Shown: positions 58,144 through 64,000 of the stretch, piece after piece
How the letters are laid out: each line of letters opens with the position of its first letter
Numbering within the stretch: position 1 is the stretch's first letter
Assembly: GCF_014652475.1 (NCBI RefSeq)
Contig: NZ_BMYW01000010.1
Location: 58,601 to 122,600 of the forward strand
Origin: Vogesella alkaliphila
GTDB taxonomy: Bacteria; Pseudomonadota; Gammaproteobacteria; Burkholderiales; Chromobacteriaceae
DNA: 64,000 bases
Direction: 5' to 3'
Translations under genes and position numbers: made by a program
Notes under the pieces: generated by a model
What the model was told of the DNA's origin: nothing
Databases searched by the model: none
Seen by the model: the letters and a program-made list of their open reading frames with translations, nothing else

Positions 58144-59016
58144 TTATTGCTTGCTGGCCAGCAGCTGTCTTAGCGAACCGCTGCGCTCAATATGGCCGTA
58201 ATCCTTGAAGCTCCAGTTGCCTCCCCAGGTCAGTGCTGCTGCGGCAGCTTCTTCGCCCAGAGCCTGATACGCCTGCATTGCCCACGGATCGCGTTCGGAG
58301 ATCACCACTTTGCCGTTTCGTACCGGGGCCAGATCCACCGCCAGCCCATACTGGTGCTTGCTTTGGCCGCCTTTTGCCTTGGTAACCAAGGTGGCCTGGC
58401 CCGCCAGGGCATCCTGTCGCTCGGGGCTACGGTAGCCCTCCAGTAGCGTCATCGGGTAACCGCGTGCCTCCAGTCTCGCCATGAGACGAAGTACGGTCTG
58501 GACGAAAGCCGCATCCAGCTTGTCCCAACTGCGATCGGCCCGATTCAGCCGGGGTTGTTCGCTAATGGCGTCGCGGAAGGCCTCAGGAGGCAGCGGGGGG
58601 GGCGGAGCAAGTTGCTCTTCCTGCAGTGTCAGCTTGATGCGAGAACTGTGCTTGTACTCATAAGGTATGAATTCTTCAGTTTTGTGAAAATCACTAAAAA
58701 ATAGTGACAAAGCGACAGATGTTGCGGCTAAAGATATCGAAAAAAGCGGTAAAAAAGCAATGACAAAGTGCTTTTTTGTGGTTTCTATAAAAGTGTGGTT
58801 GTGTTGCTTGCTTGTTCTCGTGGCGACATGCTGCCGCTTGGTTTGCCAATCCGCCAGCAGGGCTTGCTCCGCGATTTCATCCTTTGGTTCGGTTGTAACT
58901 GCTTTATTTGTATGGTCTTTTGCGTGAAAAAATCTGAAACCGATCCAAATGATGGCGCAGATCAGTAGCATGGATGCACCAGGGGCTAGATAGAATTTCA
59001 CTGGATCAAGCCACAT
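58144..59016 (-). CDS. TagX-like peptidase (M15/VanY family) with membrane anchors
   Basis: The 290-residue protein has two membrane helices (about residues 8-30 and 85-108) and a C-terminal M15 peptidase domain. The zinc motifs SKHQYGLAVDL (His and Asp) and DYGHIE (second His) are intact. TagX of Acinetobacter is an M15-type L,D-endopeptidase of T6SS clusters that cuts peptidoglycan for assembly; this gene shares its position next to tssM and its domain layout. The start at 59016 (MWLDPVKFYL) has AAGG upstream; an upstream in-frame ATG at 59118 would cross the A+T-rich promoter region. Confidence 0.85.
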   Translation of the reverse strand: MWLDPVKFYLAPGASMLLICAIIWIGFRFFHAKDHTNKAVTTEPKDEIAEQALLADWQTKRQHVATRTSKQHNHTFIETTKKHFVIAFLPLFSISLAATSVALSLFFSDFHKTEEFIPYEYKHSSRIKLTLQEEQLAPPPPLPPEAFRDAISEQPRLNRADRSWDKLDAAFVQTVLRLMARLEARGYPMTLLEGYRSPERQDALAGQATLVTKAKGGQSKHQYGLAVDLAPVRNGKVVISERDPWAMQAYQALGEEAAAAALTWGGNWSFKDYGHIERSGSLRQLLASKQ

Positions 59017-59065
59017 CGAGCTGCCTTTTTTTATGCGTTTGCAATCAAACGGTTGATTTTTAACA

Positions 59066-59093
59066 AATATATAAAAATGTAGTGTTTTGCGAA
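59066..59093 (-). promoter_or_regulatory. Candidate promoter of the minus-strand T6SS arm
   Basis: On the minus strand TTCGCA, 16 bases and TATATT form a plausible sigma-70-type pair in the A+T-rich divergent region, about 50 bases before the tagX-like start. Confidence 0.45.
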
Positions 59094-59096
59094 TTT

Positions 59097-59125
59097 TTGT
59101 AGAAAAAATGCTTTTCAATTATAAT
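59097..59125 (+). promoter_or_regulatory. Candidate promoter of the plus-strand T6SS arm
   Basis: TTGTAG (59097-59102), a 17-base spacer and a perfect TATAAT (59120-59125) precede tssJ by 36 bases. The 59030-59130 stretch is strikingly A+T-rich for this window. Confidence 0.6.
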
Positions 59126-59161
59126 AGCACTTTGGCATGTTTTCCAAGGGTGTTTACGCAG

Positions 59162-59698
59162 ATGCGATGTTGCGGAGCCAGCGAGTGGTCGTGGAGGAGA
59201 TGTCTGGGCTGGGTGTTGTTGCCGATGGTGTTGCTCGTGGCGGGCTGTGCCGGCAATGGCCCGGTGAGGCTTTCCGGAGATGCGGCCGCAATGTTGAATC
59301 GTGATGGCCGCGGTAAACCGTTGTCGGTTGTGGTGCGCGTCTATCAGCTGAAGTCAGATCAGGCGTTCAAGCGTTTAAGCATGGAGGCGCTGGCATCCGG
59401 CAAGCCGGAAAAGGAGTTGTTGTCGCCAGACTTGTTGGCGTTGCAGGAGCTCACCTTGTTGCCGGGAGCCAGGGCGGAGATTGCCGATTTTGTGGTACAG
59501 CCCGAATCGACGCACATTGGACTGGTCGCGCTGTTTCGGCAGCCTGACAGGCAGTTCTGGCGGCTGTTGTTCGATGCCGACGCGGTGCGCAGCAAAGGGC
59601 TGCAGTTTCATGCCGAGGATTGTTATCTGCGCGCGATCAAGCCTGCCGCCCGGTTCATGCCGGGGCAGCCTGGCTCGCTGCAGGTGGAGTGTCGCTAA
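59162..59698 (+). CDS. tssJ: T6SS outer-membrane lipoprotein TssJ
   Basis: TssJ anchors the TssLM complex to the outer membrane. With the start at 59162 the 178-residue protein has a lipoprotein signal ending VAGC (Cys29), followed by a beta-rich domain with SVVVRVYQLKSDQAFKRL and EIADFVVQPESTHIGLVALFR, typical TssJ segments. Two earlier ATGs (59087, 59108) fall in the promoter region. It is the first gene of the tssJ-tssK-tssL-tssE-vgrG arm. Confidence 0.92.
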   Translation: MRCCGASEWSWRRCLGWVLLPMVLLVAGCAGNGPVRLSGDAAAMLNRDGRGKPLSVVVRVYQLKSDQAFKRLSMEALASGKPEKELLSPDLLALQELTLLPGARAEIADFVVQPESTHIGLVALFRQPDRQFWRLLFDADAVRSKGLQFHAEDCYLRAIKPAARFMPGQPGSLQVECR

Positions 59699-59766
59699 GA
59701 GCCGCCGGCTCTTGGGGGCGAGAGCGTTTTGATGTATTGGCCGCTGGCCAAACGGGTTGAGAAAAG

Positions 59767-61113
59767 ATGCAACAAGCGAAACGTGTGCTGTGGGGAGAGG
59801 GGATGTTCCTGCGTCCACAGCATTTTCAGCAGCAAACATTATTTTTGGAGCAGGATGCGGCCGCCCGGCAGCAGCTGTTGTGCCGGCATGCATGGGGTGT
59901 GCAGCAGCTGCGGCTGGATGAGTCGGCCCTCAAGGGCGGCCAGGTACGGCTGGATGCACTGGGCGTGCTGTTTCGGGATGGCACCCTTTACCAGGCGCCA
60001 CAGGCCGCGCCGTTGCCGCTGTCGCGAGACCTGTCGACCCTGCCTCAGTTGGGCGTGAGCACCACCTTGTATGCCTGTTTGGCGGATCTGCAGCCATACG
60101 GCGGCAACACGCGTAGTGGCGAGCAACCCGGGCGGCCGTGCCGTTACCACAGCGGCGGCGAGGAGCTTGCCGATCTGTATACGCAGGCATTGCCAGCAGA
60201 AGTTGCGGTGCTGGAGCCGGATGTGCGGCTGATGTTCGAAGAAGAAAACCGAGATGGTTACGATGCGATAGCACTAGGCCGGCTGCAGAAAGATGCGACC
60301 GGACAATGGGTGGTGGCGGAGGATTATCTGCCGCCGATGCTGACCATCGCGGCGGCGGGTGCGTTGCCGCAGTTGCTGCGTCGCCTGCTCGATATCCTGC
60401 TGGTGAAAAGCCAGGCCCTGGCCGGCGCCCAGCGTGAAAAAGCCAAAAGCGTGATGGAGTTTGGTTCCAGCGATATCAGTGCCTTCTGGTTGTTGCATAC
60501 CGTCAATCGCAACTTTGCCCGCCTGCGTCACTTGTCGCTAAGCAACCCGCTGCATCCGGAGGCGCTGTACATGGCGCTGGCGGAGTTCTGTGGCGAACTG
60601 CAAACCTTTTCTACCCGCTTTGCGCTGGCAGACATCCCGGCTTACCGCCATGAGGAGCTGTACTCGGTATTTGCGGCTCTGGACCTGCAGATACGCGAGC
60701 TGCTGGAGACGGTGATTTCGGCACGCTATGCGGTCATTCCCTTGCACTCCCCCAAGCCTTCTTTCTACATCGGGCGACTGGAGAGCGACCGCTTGCTGGA
60801 GAACGTCGATTTCTACCTGTCGGTGCAAAGCGAGCAGCCGGCCAGCCAGGTACTGGACAACGTGCCACTCAAGCTCAAGATCGGTGCCCCGGACGATGTC
60901 GAGAAGATCCTCAACTCCGCCATGCGTGGTGTGGCTTTGAACCATGCCGCACAAACACCGTCTGCCGTGCCGGTGCGGGTGGGCAATCACTACTTTGCCT
61001 TGCAGCCGCATGGCGACATCTTCGCCCGCATGCTGCAGTCCCGCAGCATCTGCATCTATGTTCCGCAGACCCTGTCAGGTCTGAATCTGGAACTGATTGC
61101 CGTTTTCCGTTGA
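59767..61113 (+). CDS. tssK: T6SS baseplate protein TssK
   Basis: TssK connects the baseplate to the membrane complex. The 448-residue protein starts VLWGEGMFLRPQHFQQQ, the conserved N-terminal shoulder motif, and contains YSVFAALDLQIRELLE and the C-terminal IYVPQTLSGLNLELIAV. Length and motifs are normal. It lies 68 bases after tssJ and 7 bases before tssL. Confidence 0.97.
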   Translation: MQQAKRVLWGEGMFLRPQHFQQQTLFLEQDAAARQQLLCRHAWGVQQLRLDESALKGGQVRLDALGVLFRDGTLYQAPQAAPLPLSRDLSTLPQLGVSTTLYACLADLQPYGGNTRSGEQPGRPCRYHSGGEELADLYTQALPAEVAVLEPDVRLMFEEENRDGYDAIALGRLQKDATGQWVVAEDYLPPMLTIAAAGALPQLLRRLLDILLVKSQALAGAQREKAKSVMEFGSSDISAFWLLHTVNRNFARLRHLSLSNPLHPEALYMALAEFCGELQTFSTRFALADIPAYRHEELYSVFAALDLQIRELLETVISARYAVIPLHSPKPSFYIGRLESDRLLENVDFYLSVQSEQPASQVLDNVPLKLKIGAPDDVEKILNSAMRGVALNHAAQTPSAVPVRVGNHYFALQPHGDIFARMLQSRSICIYVPQTLSGLNLELIAVFR

Positions 61114-61120
61114 GGCCAAC

Positions 61121-61831
61121 ATGAGTCAAGCCACCGTTAGCGAAACTGCCGCACCACCCGAGTCAACCATCAACGTCAGCAGTACGGGACCCAGCCTGCG
61201 CGAAATGCTGGAAGACGGTGTTTATCTGTTGTTCCTGTTGAAGGATGGCAATCCGCCGGGCAGCAGTGTGGAATTCAATCGTCGTGTCGATCAGTTCCTG
61301 CAGCAGTACGAGCGCAATGCCCGCAACTTCGGCAAGGCGGTAGATGCCATTGGTCAGGCAAAGTATGCTTTTTGCGCACTGCTGGACGAAATCATTCTGT
61401 CGTCGGATTTTCCCCTGCGCGATGAGTGGGAGCGCATGCCACTGCAATTGCGCCTGTTCGGTGATCATCTGGCCGGAGAGGGCTTCTTTAGCCGGCTGGA
61501 GCAGTTGCGACTCGACCCGGTGAACCACATTGAAGCGCTGGAGGTGTACTACACCTGCCTGTTGCTGGGTTTTCAGGGACGCTATCTGCTGGAGGGCGAA
61601 GAAAAGCTGGACTACCTCAAGCACAAGCTGGGGCAGGAAATTCAGCAAGTCCGCGGCGGCAAGGCTGACTTTGCGCCCAATTGGCAATTGCCGCAGCGCT
61701 TCCAGGCCTTCGTACGCCACGAACTGCCGATGTGGCTGTACTTTGCCTTGCTGGCGGTCGCTGCCGCGGCAATCTGGGGTTCCTACCGCTGGTTGCTGGG
61801 GCAACAACTGGCTGAGCTGTTCGGTATCTAG
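61121..61831 (+). CDS. tssL: T6SS membrane protein TssL (DotU family)
   Basis: The 236-residue protein has the cytosolic DotU helical domain (AKYAFCALLDEIILSS, LEVYYTCLLLGFQGRY) and a single C-terminal membrane helix (LYFALLAVAAAAIWGSYRWLL, about residues 208-228). There is no C-terminal OmpA domain, so peptidoglycan binding must be supplied separately, possibly by the lipoprotein at 49973. The start at 61121 has GAGG upstream; 61097 would overlap tssK. Confidence 0.95.
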   Translation: MSQATVSETAAPPESTINVSSTGPSLREMLEDGVYLLFLLKDGNPPGSSVEFNRRVDQFLQQYERNARNFGKAVDAIGQAKYAFCALLDEIILSSDFPLRDEWERMPLQLRLFGDHLAGEGFFSRLEQLRLDPVNHIEALEVYYTCLLLGFQGRYLLEGEEKLDYLKHKLGQEIQQVRGGKADFAPNWQLPQRFQAFVRHELPMWLYFALLAVAAAAIWGSYRWLLGQQLAELFGI

Positions 61832-61834
61832 AGC

Positions 61835-62314
61835 ATGAGCGGCTTGCGACATACCCGGATACTGCCATCCGTGCTGGATCGCCTGCTGGACGACCAGCCT
61901 GATCTCAGCCATGGCAACGAGCACCTGCTTTTCGAGTTGCCGCAATTTCGCCGTTCCCTGGCGCGGGATCTGGAGGCCCTGCTCAATACCAGAGTCATGG
62001 CGCAGCCGGAGCTGTTCGAAGCCCACACCCTGGCCAACGACAGCATGCTGCAGTACGGCATTCCCGACCTCAGCGGCATCAGCCTGCTCAACCCGGACGA
62101 CCGCGAACTGCTGCGCGAACAACTGCGCCGCGCCATCGAAATCCACGAGCCGCGGCTGTCGCGGGTACGGGTGAATCTGGACGCGCCACGCGAGCTGGAG
62201 CGGCACCTGCGTTTCCGCGTGGATGCGGTGCTGAAAGTGCACCCGCACCGCCCGCCGGTGAGCTTTGACGCCACGCTGCAACTGTCTTCCAACGTTTACA
62301 AGGTACAGGGCTGA
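61835..62314 (+). CDS. tssE: T6SS baseplate protein TssE (gp25-like)
   Basis: The 159-residue protein has the gp25/lysozyme-like core: RSLARDLEALLNTR, YGIPDLSGISL and EPRLSRVRVNL with the conserved EPR. TssE is part of the baseplate wedge that starts sheath assembly. It begins three bases after tssL and its stop shares one base with the vgrG start. Confidence 0.96.
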   Translation: MSGLRHTRILPSVLDRLLDDQPDLSHGNEHLLFELPQFRRSLARDLEALLNTRVMAQPELFEAHTLANDSMLQYGIPDLSGISLLNPDDRELLREQLRRAIEIHEPRLSRVRVNLDAPRELERHLRFRVDAVLKVHPHRPPVSFDATLQLSSNVYKVQG

Positions 62315-64000
62315 TGAACCTCCCCGACCTGCTCGCCAGCTTCGCGTCCGCCTTCAACCAGGACCAGCGCCTGCTCAGCCTGCAGCTGGGCGACGGCAGC
62401 CGCTGGGGTGAGGCGCTGTTGCCGCTGAGCCTGAGCGGCGACGAGGCGCTGGCCGGCGACTACCGCTTCCGCGTCGAGTGCCTGTCCGCCAGTGACAGCA
62501 TCGAGCTGAAGTCGCTGCTGGGCCTGCCGGTGCGGCTTGGCATCGCCGGCGCCGATGGCAGCGAGACGATCCGCTGTGGCGTGGTCAGTGCCGCCGAGGC
62601 GCTGGGCAGCGATGGCGGCTTTGCCAAATACGCGTTGACCGTGGAGCCGCCGTTCGCGCTGCTGCGCCTGCGCCAGACCTCGCGCGTGTTCCAGGACCTG
62701 TCGGTGGATGCCATCGTGCGCCAGCTCTTTGCCGAGCACGCCGCCGCCAACCCGGTGTTCGCCGCCGGCCAGGCGCTGGACTTCGTGTTGTCCGCCCCGC
62801 TGCCGGCGCGCAGCTACTGCCTGCAGTACCGCGAATCGGACCACGACTTCGTCTGCCGCCTGCTGTGCGAAGAGGGGCTCTCCTGGCGCTACGAACACCT
62901 GGACGGCGACACGCCGCAGGTCCAGCTGGTCGCCTTCGACGACCCGTATTCCTTGCCTGCGGCCAGGGTCGAGCGGGTACGCTTCCACCGCAGCGATGCG
63001 ACGGAAGACGAGGATGGCCTCACCCGCTGGGATGGCGCGCGACAGATCGTCCCCGGTAGCGTGGCGCTGGCGACTTACGACTACCAGCCGGTGGCCACCG
63101 GCCACAGCGGCGACGAGTCGGCACTGGATCAGGGGCTGGATGGCAGTCGGCTGCAGAGCAGCCTGCAACATTACGACGCCCCCGGCGCCTACTACGCCAG
63201 CGACGCCGAGCAGCTCAGCCACTACGCGCGGCTGCGGCAGCAGGCGCACGACGCACAGGCCAAGACCTTTACTGGCGGCGGCGCGGTACGCGGCCTCGGT
63301 GCCGGGCAGTGGTTCCGCCTCGATGCGCACCCGGCACACGATGGCGATGCGCCCGAGCAGCGCGAATTCGTGGTCACCCGTCAGCGCTTCCGCGTACGCA
63401 ACAACCTGCCGGCCGAGCTGGCCCGCAGCCTGCCGGCAGCGTTGCGGCCAACCTTGGCCGCAAGCGGCGATGGCGATGACGCGCCGTTCCGCACCGAGTT
63501 CGACGCCCAGCGCCGCGGCCTGCCGCTCACCCCGGCCTATGCCGCCTCCAGCCACGCCAAGCCCACCGCGCGCGGTGCGCAGACCGCCACCGTGGTCGGC
63601 CCGGCCAATGAAGAAGTGCACACCGATGCCCACGGCCGCATCAAGGTGCAGTTCCACTGGCAGCGGCCGGACGAGCACCCGGATAGCGGCGCCAACCTGG
63701 ACGAGCGCTCCAGCTGCTGGCTGCGGGTGGCCATGCCCAGCGCCGGTGCCGGCTGGGGCCACCAGTTCATCCCGCGCATCGGCCAGGAAGTGCTGGTCGA
63801 CTTCATTGAAGGCGACATCGACCGCCCGGTGATCACCGGCGTGCTGTACAACGGCAGCCACCCGCCGCCGGCGTTCAGCGGCGCCGGCAGCCTGCCGGGC
63901 AACCAGACCCTGTCCGGCATCAAGAGCAAGGAACACCATGGCGGGCAGTACAACGAACTGCTGTTCGACGACACCCCGGGCGAGGTGCGGGCCAAGCTGT
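62314..64000 (+). CDS. vgrG: Second T6SS VgrG, 3' truncated by the window edge
   Basis: The ATG at 62314 overlaps the tssE stop by one base, and the frame stays open to the window end (562 codons). The gp27-like part, the HAHGRIKVQFHWQ-type OB fold (here DAHGRIKVQFHWQ) and PVITGVLYNGSHPPP are clear. It differs from the minus-strand VgrG at few residues (for example PDL for SDL near the start, LSG for LTG, ARVE for ANVE, GNQT for ANRT). The C-terminal tail, which would decide the cargo, lies outside the window. Confidence 0.95.
   Translation, partial: MNLPDLLASFASAFNQDQRLLSLQLGDGSRWGEALLPLSLSGDEALAGDYRFRVECLSASDSIELKSLLGLPVRLGIAGADGSETIRCGVVSAAEALGSDGGFAKYALTVEPPFALLRLRQTSRVFQDLSVDAIVRQLFAEHAAANPVFAAGQALDFVLSAPLPARSYCLQYRESDHDFVCRLLCEEGLSWRYEHLDGDTPQVQLVAFDDPYSLPAARVERVRFHRSDATEDEDGLTRWDGARQIVPGSVALATYDYQPVATGHSGDESALDQGLDGSRLQSSLQHYDAPGAYYASDAEQLSHYARLRQQAHDAQAKTFTGGGAVRGLGAGQWFRLDAHPAHDGDAPEQREFVVTRQRFRVRNNLPAELARSLPAALRPTLAASGDGDDAPFRTEFDAQRRGLPLTPAYAASSHAKPTARGAQTATVVGPANEEVHTDAHGRIKVQFHWQRPDEHPDSGANLDERSSCWLRVAMPSAGAGWGHQFIPRIGQEVLVDFIEGDIDRPVITGVLYNGSHPPPAFSGAGSLPGNQTLSGIKSKEHHGGQYNELLFDDTPGEVRAKL
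62314..64000 (+). repeat. Inverted vgrG duplication, copy 2
   Basis: Collinear with 48272-49958 in opposite orientation. Each copy points away from the T6SS core, so the pair flanks about 12.4 kb. Confidence 0.92.
63442..63463. repeat. Repeat-motif inverted pair inside vgrG (copy 2)
   Basis: TTGCGGCCAA and TTGGCCGCAA flank a CC centre. The same position in copy 1 (48809-48830) carries a perfectly palindromic variant. Confidence 0.88.

Noticed and set aside
59087..59161. Earlier ATG starts (59087, 59108) for tssJ
   Set aside because: They lie in the A+T-rich promoter region, overlap the TATAAT box and would put an unsuitable N-terminal extension before the lipoprotein signal.

Overview
The window looks like chromosomal DNA of a high-G+C betaproteobacterium, most likely of the order Neisseriales (Chromobacterium, Vogesella or Aquitalea type). 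This is inferred from gene content: a long Neisseriales-style LigA, smc upstream of zipA-ligA, the AlgH-RuvX pair, a complete late flagellar block and a type VI secretion system (T6SS). No rRNA, tRNA, CRISPR array or intact insertion sequence was seen.

Layout. 1-3.3 kb: end of a surface-glycan operon (glycosyltransferase 9, O-antigen ligase, glycosyltransferase 9). 3.4-9.6 kb: a minus-strand tetR-MFP-RND-tolC efflux operon. 9.9-11.3 kb: argB and a CBS-domain gene. 11.4-16.6 kb: a glutaryl-CoA degradation set (IclR regulator, glutaryl-CoA dehydrogenase, class III CoA-transferase, ETF:ubiquinone oxidoreductase) with a clear operator palindrome. 16.7-20.6 kb: small housekeeping genes (YciH/SUI1, RbgA GTPase, RuvX, AlgH). 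20.8-28.9 kb: smc, a TonB-like gene, zipA and ligA. 28.9-31.4 kb: galU, hpt and a methylthioinosine phosphorylase gene. 31.4-39.8 kb: flagellin methylase, flagellin behind a textbook sigma-28 promoter, flaG, fliD, fliS, fliT, a DUF2802 gene, fliK and an FlhB C-terminal homologue. 39.8-44.4 kb: a GlxR-type reductase, yicC, a Ser/Thr kinase and PP2C phosphatase pair, and rph. 44.4-64 kb: a T6SS locus organised as two divergent arms from an A+T-rich control region near 59.1 kb.

T6SS. The minus arm runs tagX-like, tssM, tagF, tssB, tssC, hcp, OmpA-like lipoprotein, vgrG, a predicted PD-(D/E)XK nuclease effector and its DUF1910/DUF1911-type immunity gene. The plus arm runs tssJ, tssK, tssL, tssE and a second vgrG cut by the window edge. 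tssA, tssF, tssG and clpV are not in the window. The two vgrG genes are near-identical inverted copies facing outward, so recombination between them could invert the core and exchange the cargo tails.

The most unusual signal is a short motif, core GCGGCCAAC, extended TTGCGGCCAACCTTG. By hand I counted about 44 core copies on both strands, inside genes and between them. Many intergenic copies are paired as inverted repeats at operon ends, several of them as apparent terminators. This is how the DNA uptake sequences of Neisseriaceae behave, but the sequence differs from the dialects I know. A second notable item is a 140-bp MITE-like element inserted in the loop of the galU terminator hairpin, flanked by TAA on both sides.
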